Positions 54,351 through 62,961 of a stretch of DNA of 64,000 nucleotides are shown in pieces (position 1 is the first letter of the stretch; each line of letters opens with the position of its first letter). The notes under the pieces were generated by a model. The model searched no databases. It saw only the letters and a list, made by a program, of their open reading frames with translations, and was not told the origin of the DNA. The position numbers and the translations under genes were made by a program. Source of the stretch: Rosistilla oblonga (GTDB taxonomy: Bacteria; Planctomycetota; Planctomycetia; Pirellulales; Pirellulaceae); assembly GCF_007751715.1 (NCBI RefSeq), contig NZ_CP036292.1, forward strand, positions 5,897,339-5,961,338, given 5' to 3'.

Positions 54351-56429
54351 TTGCTGGCCTGTGCTGTGGCTGTCGATTCAAAATGGTTACCAATTTCGCG
54401 AGCGGAGATCCTGCCCAAGGTGCTCGATGGCCTGCAGCAGCGGTTCATCTACAGCGACGAAATCGGTGACGTCCTTTCGGCGGCACTCTACGAACCGTGC
54501 AATCTGCTGCTGTGGGGACCCGGCGGACACGGCAAATCGGACATGGTCCTGGCCGCACTTCGCGCGATCGGCCTGACCGACGACGAGATCTTCATCCAAT
54601 CGTTTGGGGAAGGGATGAGCGAAGATCGGCTGTGGGGCGGCCCCGACATGGCGTCGCTGGACACCTGCGTGCGGTACGACACCTCGCGGTCGTTCCTCGC
54701 CCCGCAATACAAAGTGGTGATCTTCGAGGAATTGTTCGACGCCCCGGCGCAGGCCCTGCTGCCGCTGAAGGATGTGCTCACGCGGCGGGTCTTTATGAAC
54801 GGTCCCGATCGCGTCCCGATGCACGCCAAAGTCGTGATCGCTTGCACCAACAAAGATCCCCGCGATTTTGTCGAGGGAAACGACGCGGTCCAAGCTTTGA
54901 TGGAACGCTTCTTATTACAGAAGGAGGTCCGTTGGCCGCAGTACGAAGAGAAGAACTACCGCGAATTGTTCGCCAAAGTCCACCCAAACGCATCGGCCGC
55001 CGGATATGAATTCCAGCGATTGCTGAGCCGCGTGATCGCCGGGCTGAACGAAGAGGCGTTTACCATGTCGCCCCGGATGGCGCTGCAATCGCTGGAAGTC
55101 GTCGCCAATTGCGCGAGGATTCGAGGGGACAATCTGATCACGGCCGACGCGTTCCAGAGCATTCGTTTTGTCCAAGGGATGCAGTCGTATACGGCGGACC
55201 TGAGTCGCAAGATCGAGAAGCAGCTGCCCAGCGGGGCGATCAAATTGAAGCTGGAAACGAGCGACCTCCGCGACGCGAGCGAAGATCCGCTGCGGACGTC
55301 GCGTGCTCAGATCCCGGCGCTGATCTCCAACAGCCTCAAGTCGCGCTACATCCACTGCGACGAGATCATCCAAGTCCTCACCCACGCCTTCTACCAACCG
55401 TGCAACGTCTTGTTGTGGGGGCCCGGCGGGCATGGCAAGTCGGACATGGTGATGACCGCGCTGCGCAAGCTGGGGTATGGCGAGGAGGAGATCTTCCTGC
55501 AGTCGTTTGGCGAAGGGATGAGCGAGGATCGGCTGTGGGGCGGCCCCGACATCTCCAAACTAGACGAGTGCCTTGAATACGATACGGCCCGATCTTTCCT
55601 GCCGTATGAGATGGTGGTGTTGGAGGAGATCCTCGACGCTTCGTCGCAGGCGCTGCTGCCGCTGAAAGACGTCCTGACGCGGCGGACGTTCATGAACGGC
55701 AGCCGCCCGGTGCCGATGAAAAGCAAGGTGATCATCGCCTGCACCAACAAAGATCCCCGCGAATTCGCCAAGGACAGCGACGCGATCAAAGCGTTGCTCG
55801 AACGGTTCCCATTGCAACTGGAGGTCCGTTGGCCATCGTACGTGCAATCGGATTACGAAGCGTTGTTCGCCAAATCGCAGCCCGACGCAAGCAGCGACAA
55901 ACGGAAGCTGCAGCGAATTTACGCCCATGTGATCGCCAGCCTGAACGACGAACGCGAGGCCGGATTTAAGGTATCGCCACGGATCGCGTTGGGCGGTTTG
56001 CGACTGGCCGTCAACAGCGTCGGGCGGCATGGGCGGAAGCGAATGATCGTCGAGGACATCCTGACGATCCGCAACGTGCAGGGGATGGAATCGTACAAGC
56101 GGGACGTGGAATCGCTGATCCGGTCGGCTCTGCTGGAAGGGGGGATCGAGGTCTTGTTGAGCGATATCGACGAGCGGGCGATCAAATTGCGAGGGGAGAT
56201 GGATGCGATCAACGCAAAATTTGACGCCGCTAGAACATTTGAAGGCGAAGCCCGCAGCGAGATGAACGACCTGGCGATCGAAGCGATGATCGAACTGATC
56301 AGCAGCGTCGACCGGCTGCGGATGGAGCTGGTTCAGATCGTCGTAACCGACCCCAAATTGATCCAATGGAAAAAGTTGTCGGAAAAAAATGTTGAGGAAT
56401 TGGCCGACGAGATCGAAGCGGGGACGTAA
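54351..56429 (+). CDS. Tandem AAA+ MoxR-like ATPase (two internally duplicated ATPase modules)
   Basis: This protein of about 692 aa is two AAA+ units in one chain. Module 1 has Walker A WGPGGHGKSDM (about 55-65), the segment SFGEGMSEDRLWGGPDM, Walker B VVIFEELFDAPAQALLPLKD, and ACTNKDPRDF, ending near residue 300. Module 2 repeats the same motifs almost word for word (WGPGGHGKSDM at about 355-365, SFGEGMSEDRLWGGPDI, VVLEEILDASSQALLPLKD, ACTNKDPREF). A helical, probably coiled-coil tail starts near 590. Such modules usually remodel partner proteins together with VWA proteins; none is adjacent. The start is uncertain (TTG 54351, with GTG 54366 as alternative), because no good ribosome-binding site is visible. 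Confidence 0.85.
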   Translation: MLACAVAVDSKWLPISRAEILPKVLDGLQQRFIYSDEIGDVLSAALYEPCNLLLWGPGGHGKSDMVLAALRAIGLTDDEIFIQSFGEGMSEDRLWGGPDMASLDTCVRYDTSRSFLAPQYKVVIFEELFDAPAQALLPLKDVLTRRVFMNGPDRVPMHAKVVIACTNKDPRDFVEGNDAVQALMERFLLQKEVRWPQYEEKNYRELFAKVHPNASAAGYEFQRLLSRVIAGLNEEAFTMSPRMALQSLEVVANCARIRGDNLITADAFQSIRFVQGMQSYTADLSRKIEKQLPSGAIKLKLETSDLRDASEDPLRTSRAQIPALISNSLKSRYIHCDEIIQVLTHAFYQPCNVLLWGPGGHGKSDMVMTALRKLGYGEEEIFLQSFGEGMSEDRLWGGPDISKLDECLEYDTARSFLPYEMVVLEEILDASSQALLPLKDVLTRRTFMNGSRPVPMKSKVIIACTNKDPREFAKDSDAIKALLERFPLQLEVRWPSYVQSDYEALFAKSQPDASSDKRKLQRIYAHVIASLNDEREAGFKVSPRIALGGLRLAVNSVGRHGRKRMIVEDILTIRNVQGMESYKRDVESLIRSALLEGGIEVLLSDIDERAIKLRGEMDAINAKFDAARTFEGEARSEMNDLAIEAMIELISSVDRLRMELVQIVVTDPKLIQWKKLSEKNVEELADEIEAGT

Positions 56430-56697
56430 CACCGCCGAACAAGAGTAGGGACAGTCGCGATAAATCGGCTGGTACCGGTTTGGCGGATTTTGATTTGGAT
56501 CGCTTTTCCAATTCACAGCCTCGCCGATCTGACAACGTTTAGCTATAATCCCTTGCTTAGCGGCTTTCGATGCGGTCTGGCACCGTCGTGTGGCTGGGAC
56601 CGATCCGATCGGGCCCAAATCGAACGGAAGAAAGTTCGCTTTTGTGCTCGCGAGATTGCTCGCTCCCCTCCAATTGCCTCTTGCCCCAATTCAACGC

Positions 56698-57675
56698 ATG
56701 GTGTCCGAGAAAATCCCATCCGCCGCCCCTTCGCGACTCGCTACCCTCTGCATTCCGTTGCGGCTGGCCACAGGTTGGGGGCCCTATCCCAAGAAACTGA
56801 GCCTGCTGGCAGCGTTGATGCTGATCCTGCTGCGACTCTCCGTCGGCTGGCAGTTCTACAGCGAAGGGACTGACAAAATCCAAAACGGCTTCGATTCGAG
56901 CCGCTTTCTGAGCGCCGCCCGTGGCCCGTTTGCCGAACACTTCCACGCTGTTGTCTGGGACCGCGACGGCGGCCTGCGATTGGACGACGAAGCGACTCAG
57001 CGACGTTGGCAATGGTACCGCAACACCGCCGGTTCGCACTTCGGCTTCGACGATGCTCAGCAAAAGCAAGCTGATCAAGTGCTCAAGCGAACCCTGAACC
57101 AATACCAATTTGTCCTCGACAACAACGTCGACGAACTGGCCGAAATCGATTTCGGTCGGCAACGCCTGGCCGATCTGGCGCAGCGTCCGGAGCGGAACGA
57201 CGTGACGAGCCTGATCGGACAAAAAGAAACAATCGAGCGAGAATGGCGACAAAAACTGGACCCGATCTTGAGCGAGGTGGATAATGCATGGGAGAACCTG
57301 CAGCGCGACATGAACGCCGTTGCCAGCGACGACCAACTGCGCCGTCACGGTCACCTGGAACTGCCGCCACTTCGCAACCAACGAATCGACACCACCGTGA
57401 TGGACAAGTTTGTTCCATGGTTCGATTGCACGATCGGCGTTTTGCTGATCTTGGGGCTGTTTACTCCAGTGGCTGCACTTGCCGCCGCGGGGTTCCTGTT
57501 TTCGGTTTTCCTGAGCCAGTTCCCACCGGCGACGGGACCTACATCCACGTATTATCAATTGATTGAATCGATGGCCTGCCTGGTCATCGCTTCGACCGGA
57601 GCCGGACGATTCGCCGGCCTCGATTCCATCATCCATGCTGCCTTCAATCGAGGCGGCTCCCACGAACAAGGGTGA
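56698..57675 (+). CDS. DoxX-family membrane protein
   Basis: This 325-aa protein contains DoxX-type membrane segments: LSLLAALMLILLRLSVGWQF near the start with the conserved GWQFYSEGTDKI turn, WFDCTIGVLLILGLFTPVAA and LAAAGFLFSVFLSQFP. A long hydrophilic region of about 180 residues separates the first segment from the later ones and is mostly helical (HFGFDDAQQKQADQVLKR and so on). Its stop (TGA 57673-57675) is nearly adjacent to the start of the oxidoreductase gene, so the two are co-transcribed. DoxX-type proteins are linked to respiratory or sulfur chemistry in some bacteria. The exact role here is unknown. ATG 56698 starts just before the first basic segment. Confidence 0.82.
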   Translation: MVSEKIPSAAPSRLATLCIPLRLATGWGPYPKKLSLLAALMLILLRLSVGWQFYSEGTDKIQNGFDSSRFLSAARGPFAEHFHAVVWDRDGGLRLDDEATQRRWQWYRNTAGSHFGFDDAQQKQADQVLKRTLNQYQFVLDNNVDELAEIDFGRQRLADLAQRPERNDVTSLIGQKETIEREWRQKLDPILSEVDNAWENLQRDMNAVASDDQLRRHGHLELPPLRNQRIDTTVMDKFVPWFDCTIGVLLILGLFTPVAALAAAGFLFSVFLSQFPPATGPTSTYYQLIESMACLVIASTGAGRFAGLDSIIHAAFNRGGSHEQG

Positions 57676-57680
57676 TCCCC

Positions 57681-59507
57681 ATGGTCGATAAACTATCCGA
57701 CGAAGCACGCCAAATCGGTAGTGCCAACTATTACGAAGCCGTTGGCGTCACGCGACGCGATTTCCTGCAGGGCGTTGTCGCTGCGGGAGCCGTCAGCGGT
57801 GCTGGCCTCGGCGCGATGTACTTCGGTTACGACAAGGTCACCGACCCGGTCCGCATCGGCGTGATCGGAACCGGCGATGAAGGAAGCGTTCTGATCGGCG
57901 GCTGCAACCCCGACTACGTGACCGTCAAAGCGATCTGCGACATTCGCCCCTACAACATCCACCGGGCGTTCCATGGCGATGTCAGCAGCCCCGCCGCGCA
58001 AGCCGCTCGACCAGGCCTGATCAAGCAATACGGCTACAAGAGCGAAGCCGAAGCGCGCAAGGAAGTCCAGGTTTACGACAGCAGCAACGGTGGCATCCAG
58101 GCGATTCTGGACGATCCCGATATCGAAGCGATCATCATCGCGTTGCCGTTGTTCCTGCACGCTCCAGTCGCCATCCAAGCGATGATGCGTGGCAAGCACG
58201 TGCTGACCGAAAAACTGATGGCACACAGCGTCGCGCAGTGCAAAGCGATGGCTCGCGGTGCTCAAGAAATGACCACCAAGGGAGGCGATCCGCTTCATCT
58301 GGCGACCGGTCACCAACGTCACTACAGCGTCAAATATGACAACGCGATCAACCTGATGCGTTGGGGTATGTTGGGCCAGATCCACCACATCCGCGCTCAA
58401 TGGCACCGTGGCAACGTCCCGGGTGCCGACAGCTGGAAGATGCCGCTGCCAGGTGGCGAAGCGATCAACGGAACCAGCAAGCGATACGACAAGATCGCCG
58501 ACCAGTTGAGCAGCATGAAGCGTAAGCTGGATGCCGAGACCGATCCGGCAACCGCGGAACTGTGGGCCAAGAAGATCGCCCAATGGGAAGCGTGGGATGC
58601 CGACAAGGGTGTCGACGCATCGGGACACGGATACGAAGACGGTTCGATCGGCGATCGCGTTCGCCCCGCTCTGGAAGAACTTTGCCGCTGGCGTTTGTTC
58701 GACCGCACCGGTGGCGGACTGATGGCCGAACTGGGCAGCCACCAGTTGGACGCTGCAACGATCTTCCTCAGCTCGCTGCGGAACGATGGCAAGAAGGCGC
58801 ACCCGTTGAGCGTTTCCGCTGTCGGTGGTCGTCACATCTTCCCACACGATCGCGACGTCGACGATCACGTCTACTGCATGTTCGAATTCCCCGGCCCAGA
58901 ATACGATCCGAAGTTCGGCGTCAAATACTATGATCGCGTCGAAAACTACCCCAACCCCAGGGGCGAGATCGAGGGCTACAACACCGATCCCGCCAAGAAG
59001 GTTGTCGTTACCTATTCGACGATCAACGGCAACGGTTTCGGCGGTTACGGCGAAGTCGTGATGGGTACTAAGGGAACGTTGGTTCTCGAGAAAGAGAAAG
59101 ACGTCTACCTGTACAAGGACAGCAACACGTCAGCCAAAGTGGGCGTCAAGAAAGATGGCGACATGGCGGCGATGGACACTCAGGCCAGCGGAAGCATGGC
59201 CGCACCGGTGGCTCAAGCTGCCGACAGCGGTCCCGTCAGCCGTGGTTACAACGAAGAGATCGAGCACTGGGCGTATTGCATCCGCAATCCGTCGCCAGAA
59301 AATCGCCCGCGTTGCTACCCCGAGGTGGCGATGGGCGATGCGGTGATCGCGTTGTCGACCAACGTTGCGATCAAGAACGCTAACCAAGGCAAGGGCGGTT
59401 ACCTGCAGTTCGACCCCGAGTGGTTCGAGCGTGACAGCGACAAGACCCCCGATGGCAGCGATGTGGCTGCGGAAATGAAGGCTTTGAAGGACTGGAAGCC
59501 CGTCTAG
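57681..59507 (+). CDS. Tat-exported Gfo/Idh/MocA-family oxidoreductase
   Basis: This 608-aa protein has a twin-arginine signal (VTRRDFLQGVVAAGAVSGAG) and an NAD(P)-binding Rossmann domain (IRIGVIGTGDEGSV-type, seen as VRIGVIGTGDEGSVLIGG). ALPLFLHAPVAIQAMMRGKH then VLTEKLMAHSVAQCKAMA carries the EKL active-site lysine. A long C-terminal domain follows with MAELGSHQLDAATIFLSSL. The length is larger than the ~350-400 aa family norm because of inserted segments around 260-310 and 470-520. The product is predicted to be exported folded with its cofactor. ATG 57681 is chosen because an AAGGGTG box lies six to eight bases upstream; GTG 57672 overlapping the DoxX stop is the alternative. Confidence 0.87.
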   Translation: MVDKLSDEARQIGSANYYEAVGVTRRDFLQGVVAAGAVSGAGLGAMYFGYDKVTDPVRIGVIGTGDEGSVLIGGCNPDYVTVKAICDIRPYNIHRAFHGDVSSPAAQAARPGLIKQYGYKSEAEARKEVQVYDSSNGGIQAILDDPDIEAIIIALPLFLHAPVAIQAMMRGKHVLTEKLMAHSVAQCKAMARGAQEMTTKGGDPLHLATGHQRHYSVKYDNAINLMRWGMLGQIHHIRAQWHRGNVPGADSWKMPLPGGEAINGTSKRYDKIADQLSSMKRKLDAETDPATAELWAKKIAQWEAWDADKGVDASGHGYEDGSIGDRVRPALEELCRWRLFDRTGGGLMAELGSHQLDAATIFLSSLRNDGKKAHPLSVSAVGGRHIFPHDRDVDDHVYCMFEFPGPEYDPKFGVKYYDRVENYPNPRGEIEGYNTDPAKKVVVTYSTINGNGFGGYGEVVMGTKGTLVLEKEKDVYLYKDSNTSAKVGVKKDGDMAAMDTQASGSMAAPVAQAADSGPVSRGYNEEIEHWAYCIRNPSPENRPRCYPEVAMGDAVIALSTNVAIKNANQGKGGYLQFDPEWFERDSDKTPDGSDVAAEMKALKDWKPV

Positions 59508-59533
59508 TTTGCGGCTTGCCAGAGAGTTGAATC

Positions 59534-59580
59534 AACCGGATTTGATCCGGTTGCGAAGCGCCGGGGCAATCGCCCCGGCG
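59534..59580. promoter_or_regulatory. Two adjacent hairpins between oxidoreductase and VWA genes
   Basis: A perfect 8-bp stem with a three-base loop (59534-59552: AACCGGAT TTG ATCCGGTT) is followed six bases later by a 9-bp stem with a four-base loop (59559-59580: CGCCGGGGC AATC GCCCCGGCG). No T-run follows on either strand, so these are not canonical terminators. They could protect the mRNA end or act as a weak terminator. Confidence 0.6.
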
Positions 59581-59636
59581 ACCGCCTGTCGATAGCGGTT
59601 TGCGGCTGAGGGATCGGTTTTGCTACGATTGGGCTG

Positions 59637-61922
59637 ATGAGCAGTTGGACGACGCAGCCGATTTTTGATTCGCTCGGGCTGATCGGCCTGGTGGCGATCC
59701 TCTTTGTGCTCACGACACTTCTTGTCGTTCCGCAATCGACTCAGCTGACACAGCGTCGGCGACGCACCCTGATCGGGCTGCGATTGATCGCCGCCACCGT
59801 CTTGGTCTTGGCACTTCTGCGGCCGACGCACGTCGTCACGCTCCAACAACCGGCGGCCGCAACGCTTGCGATTCTTCTGGACGGTTCACGCAGCATGACC
59901 CTTCCCGCCGGCGGCACTAAGTCGCGATGGCAATCGCAGAACGAAGTTTGGCAACGCATCGCGCCAATGCTCGACAGCGGCGACCCGACGCTAAAAACCG
60001 CCGTCTACGAATACTCCAGCGACCTCTCCCCGCTCGATCCGGCGACCGGCGCGGTCGATGCGTTTCTCCAGGCGCAGCCCGACGGAAAGCAGACCGATCT
60101 GGCGGCAGCCCTTCGCGACACGATCACCCGAGCCGCCGGCAGCCCGCTGGCCGGGATCGTCTTGATCGGCGACGGAACTCAAACGGCCGACATCGACATC
60201 GGCCCGCAAGCTGTGGCGCAGACGCTGGCCTCGCTGGAGGTGCCGCTGTGGACCGTCCCGATCGGCCCCAGCCAAGACACCTCCGCCGCCCGCGACGTCG
60301 CGATCGACGGGATGCCCGACCAGTTCAGCGTCTTCGCTAAGAACCTGTTCCAGGTCACGGCCACGCTCTCTGCCCAGGGACTCGACAACCGCTCGATTCC
60401 GCTGCGGTTGATGCTAACCAACGCTCAAGGCGAGACCGAGGAGATCGCCCAGCGGGAGATCGTCGCCCAGGGAGGCGATGACGACCAACGGATCGCAATC
60501 GAACTGCCCGCCCCCGCGCCGGGCAACTACCGGCTGGACCTGATCGCCGAACCGCAAGATGGCGAGATCCTGACCGACAACAACCGGCAAACCGCCTTCC
60601 TCGATGTTCGCGATGGCGGCGGCAGAGTCCTTTACCTGGAAGGGCAACCGCGCCCCGAACAGCTATTCCTGCGACGCAGCATCGCCGCTTCGGCTGATTT
60701 CGAGCTGACGTTCGAATGGATCGAGCGGATCGGCCAGGGCAAAAACTGGCCCGTCGATCTTGGGACTGCGTTTGATCCCGATCGCTACGACATCTACATC
60801 CTGGGCGATCTCGATTCCCAGGCGTTGGGAGAAAAGCAACTGCAAGCACTCCGCCAACGGATCGACGAAGGAGCGGGCTTGTTAACCCTGGGCGGCTTCC
60901 ACAGCTTCGACGCCGGCGGTTACGGCAGCTCTCCCCTAGCCGACGTCCTTCCCGTAAAAACCTCTCCCGATCGCCGCCAAGCGTTTGGGCAACCGCCCGA
61001 CCGCCAACTGCAGATCGAAGGTTCGGTGCCGATCCAGATCACCCGCCCCCACCCGATCAACCAACTGGTCTCCGGCGGCCCACAACAGGCCGCCTGGGAT
61101 CGTCTGCGCCCACTCAAGGGAGCCAACCGCTTGCTGGGCCCCAAGCCGATCCCCGGGGTCGAGGTGCTGCTGGAGTCACCCTCCGAGGAGCCTCTGTTGG
61201 TGATCGGCGATTTCGGCAACGGCCGCTGCGCCGCCTTTGCCGGCGACAGCACTTGGCAATGGTGGCGACAAGGGCAGCGCGAGGCGCACCAGCGGTTCTG
61301 GCGACAGGTATTGCTATGGCTGATGCGGCGCGAACTCGCCTCCCCCGACCAGATCGTCTTGCAGATGGATCGCCGCCGATTCGCTGCAGATATCGAGGTG
61401 CAATTCCAGGCGAGTATCGGCGGCGAGGCGGACGATTCGCCGGAGCGAAAATTGACGGTCCAAGTGATCGACGCCGACGACAAAGCGATCGACGTGCCAG
61501 CGACAAGAGGCGACGCGGAACCGGGGGCGGCAACCGTCTGGACGGGCAAGCTGCCCGAACTGGCCGACGGGATGTATCGCTTGCGAGCTGTGGACACGAC
61601 CGCTGGCAGCAAGATCGAGCCGAAAGAACTCGCCTTCCAAGTCGCGTCGATCGACCGCGAACTCAGCCGCCCGGTAGCCGATATCGCTCAGATGCAGCAA
61701 CTGGCTCAGGTCACGTCGGAGATCGGCGGCCGATCGATCCCGCCCGACCAGATCGAATCGCTCCGCGAACTGATCGCCCAAAACCGCCAACGATCGGTCT
61801 CACCCGTCGTGCAACAATGGCGCCTGGGAGACGAACCGGTCAGCGGCTGGTTGACGATGCTGATCTTCGGCGGCCTACTGACCAGCGACTGGGTACTGCG
61901 GAAGCGTTGGGGCATGGCCTGA
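59637..61922 (+). CDS. Membrane-anchored VWA and GATase-like domain protein
   Basis: This 761-aa protein has two N-terminal membrane segments (LGLIGLVAILFVLTTLLVV and LIAATVLVLALLRPTHVV) and one at the C-terminus (GWLTMLIFGGLLTSDWVL). The large loop between holds a von Willebrand A-like domain with a DGSRS metal site (ILLDGSRSMTLP), and later a class I glutamine amidotransferase-like domain (RQRIDEGAGLLTLGGFHSFD). The VWA-GATase-membrane arrangement is common in planctomycetes and resembles BatA-type proteins. The role is unknown. No MoxR partner is adjacent, although a tandem AAA+ gene lies about 5 kb upstream. Confidence 0.8.
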   Translation: MSSWTTQPIFDSLGLIGLVAILFVLTTLLVVPQSTQLTQRRRRTLIGLRLIAATVLVLALLRPTHVVTLQQPAAATLAILLDGSRSMTLPAGGTKSRWQSQNEVWQRIAPMLDSGDPTLKTAVYEYSSDLSPLDPATGAVDAFLQAQPDGKQTDLAAALRDTITRAAGSPLAGIVLIGDGTQTADIDIGPQAVAQTLASLEVPLWTVPIGPSQDTSAARDVAIDGMPDQFSVFAKNLFQVTATLSAQGLDNRSIPLRLMLTNAQGETEEIAQREIVAQGGDDDQRIAIELPAPAPGNYRLDLIAEPQDGEILTDNNRQTAFLDVRDGGGRVLYLEGQPRPEQLFLRRSIAASADFELTFEWIERIGQGKNWPVDLGTAFDPDRYDIYILGDLDSQALGEKQLQALRQRIDEGAGLLTLGGFHSFDAGGYGSSPLADVLPVKTSPDRRQAFGQPPDRQLQIEGSVPIQITRPHPINQLVSGGPQQAAWDRLRPLKGANRLLGPKPIPGVEVLLESPSEEPLLVIGDFGNGRCAAFAGDSTWQWWRQGQREAHQRFWRQVLLWLMRRELASPDQIVLQMDRRRFAADIEVQFQASIGGEADDSPERKLTVQVIDADDKAIDVPATRGDAEPGAATVWTGKLPELADGMYRLRAVDTTAGSKIEPKELAFQVASIDRELSRPVADIAQMQQLAQVTSEIGGRSIPPDQIESLRELIAQNRQRSVSPVVQQWRLGDEPVSGWLTMLIFGGLLTSDWVLRKRWGMA

Positions 61923-62029
61923 TCCCGACCAACGAGAGCCCACGAATTCGCAGGCCCAGGCTTCCAAAGCGCACAGATTTACGCTGGGACAGATTTACGC
62001 TGGAGACGGGCTCGCAAAGAGCCTTCGCG

Positions 62030-62695
62030 CTAGATCAAGTTCGTCTTGCGATGCTGCACCGCGGGCTCGACCGGCGGGTCGCAATCGGTCAGCTTCAGGA
62101 ACTGTGACGAGACCACATCATAGGCAAACACCTGTCCCGTCTCGATTTTGTAGACCCAACCATGCAGATGAAGATCTCCCTTGGCAAGCCGCGCGGCGAC
62201 CGATGGGAGGGTCCGCAGGTTCTCCAACTGAACGAGAACGTTCTCCTCGACAGTCGCGCTCAACAACCGGTCCCCTTCCAATTCGCTGTAGTTCTCTTTC
62301 ATGATCCGCCGCGTTGAGTCAGCGTTCGACAACCAAGCTGCAACGGCAGGCATTTCGACTAGCTGATCCGGATCGAGTATGCCCTTCATCGCACCGCAAT
62401 GGGAATGGCCACAGATGATAATATCTTTCACACCCAGCCCGGCAACCGCGAACTCGATCGTTGCCGCTTCGCCCCCGCCAGCACCGTGCGGTGGCACGAT
62501 ATTCCCTGCGTTTCGCAAGATGAACAGATCGCCCGGCGGAGTCCGCGTCAACAGTGTCGGATCGATCCGCGAATCGGAACAGGTGATGAACAGGGTATCG
62601 GGAGACTGCCCCTTTGCCAGCTGTTCAAACAATCCCTGCAACGGCACGAAGCTCTCGCGTTGAAATTGATGGATTCCTTTGATTAACTTCTGCAC
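62030..62695 (-). CDS. Beta-class carbonic anhydrase
   Basis: This 221-aa zinc enzyme interconverts CO2 and bicarbonate. Zinc ligands are Cys 39 (ITCSDSR, with the Asp 41/Arg 43 dyad), His 97 and Cys 100 ([11 protein letters not shown]). [16 protein letters not shown] and [15 protein letters not shown] are family-typical. The length and motifs match the plant-type beta class. It has no signal peptide, so it is cytoplasmic. The gene is alone on its strand. The nearest element is the group II intron 3' end about 180 bp upstream of its start. Confidence 0.93.
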   Translation of the reverse strand: MQKLIKGIHQFQRESFVPLQGLFEQLAKGQSPDTLFITCSDSRIDPTLLTRTPPGDLFILRNAGNIVPPHGAGGGEAATIEFAVAGLGVKDIIICGHSHCGAMKGILDPDQLVEMPAVAAWLSNADSTRRIMKENYSELEGDRLLSATVEENVLVQLENLRTLPSVAARLAKGDLHLHGWVYKIETGQVFAYDVVSSQFLKLTDCDPPVEPAVQHRKTNLI

Positions 62696-62876
62696 GCTCG
62701 ACCTCGATTCAAAACTGGCAATTTAACTTGGGGATTAACACGAATCTGATCGTCCGTGAACCTCCAGTTTTTACGCCACAGGACGCCAAGGCAAGAGCCC
62801 CAGACGCTGCCAGCACGCATTCCGCCAAATGAATTCAAAATCGGGTCGCCAGCGATCTGCTGACATTAAATCGAGT

Positions 62877-62948
62877 AGGGTGAGCCAGCGGAGCGACCGC
62901 TGACTCAGCCCTCTCACAGAACCGTACGTACGGGTCCGTATACGGCTC
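62877..62948 (-). ncRNA. Group II intron 3' end: domains V and VI
   Basis: On the minus strand, 62948-62919 reads GAGCCGTATACGG then ACCCGTACGTACGGTTC, which is the 30-nt domain V hairpin with the conserved GAGCCGTA and TACGGTTC arms. It is followed by a second stem-loop (62912-62877) with a CAGCGG/CCGCTG core, fitting domain VI. The intron's 3' boundary is probably near 62871 but cannot be fixed exactly. It lies directly downstream of the reverse transcriptase stop. Confidence 0.75.
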
Positions 62949-62961
62949 CTGTTTTACTTGC

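Noticed and set aside
59534-59580. Intrinsic terminator after the oxidoreductase gene
   Set aside because: Two good hairpins are present, but no T-run follows on either strand, so I list them only as hairpins.
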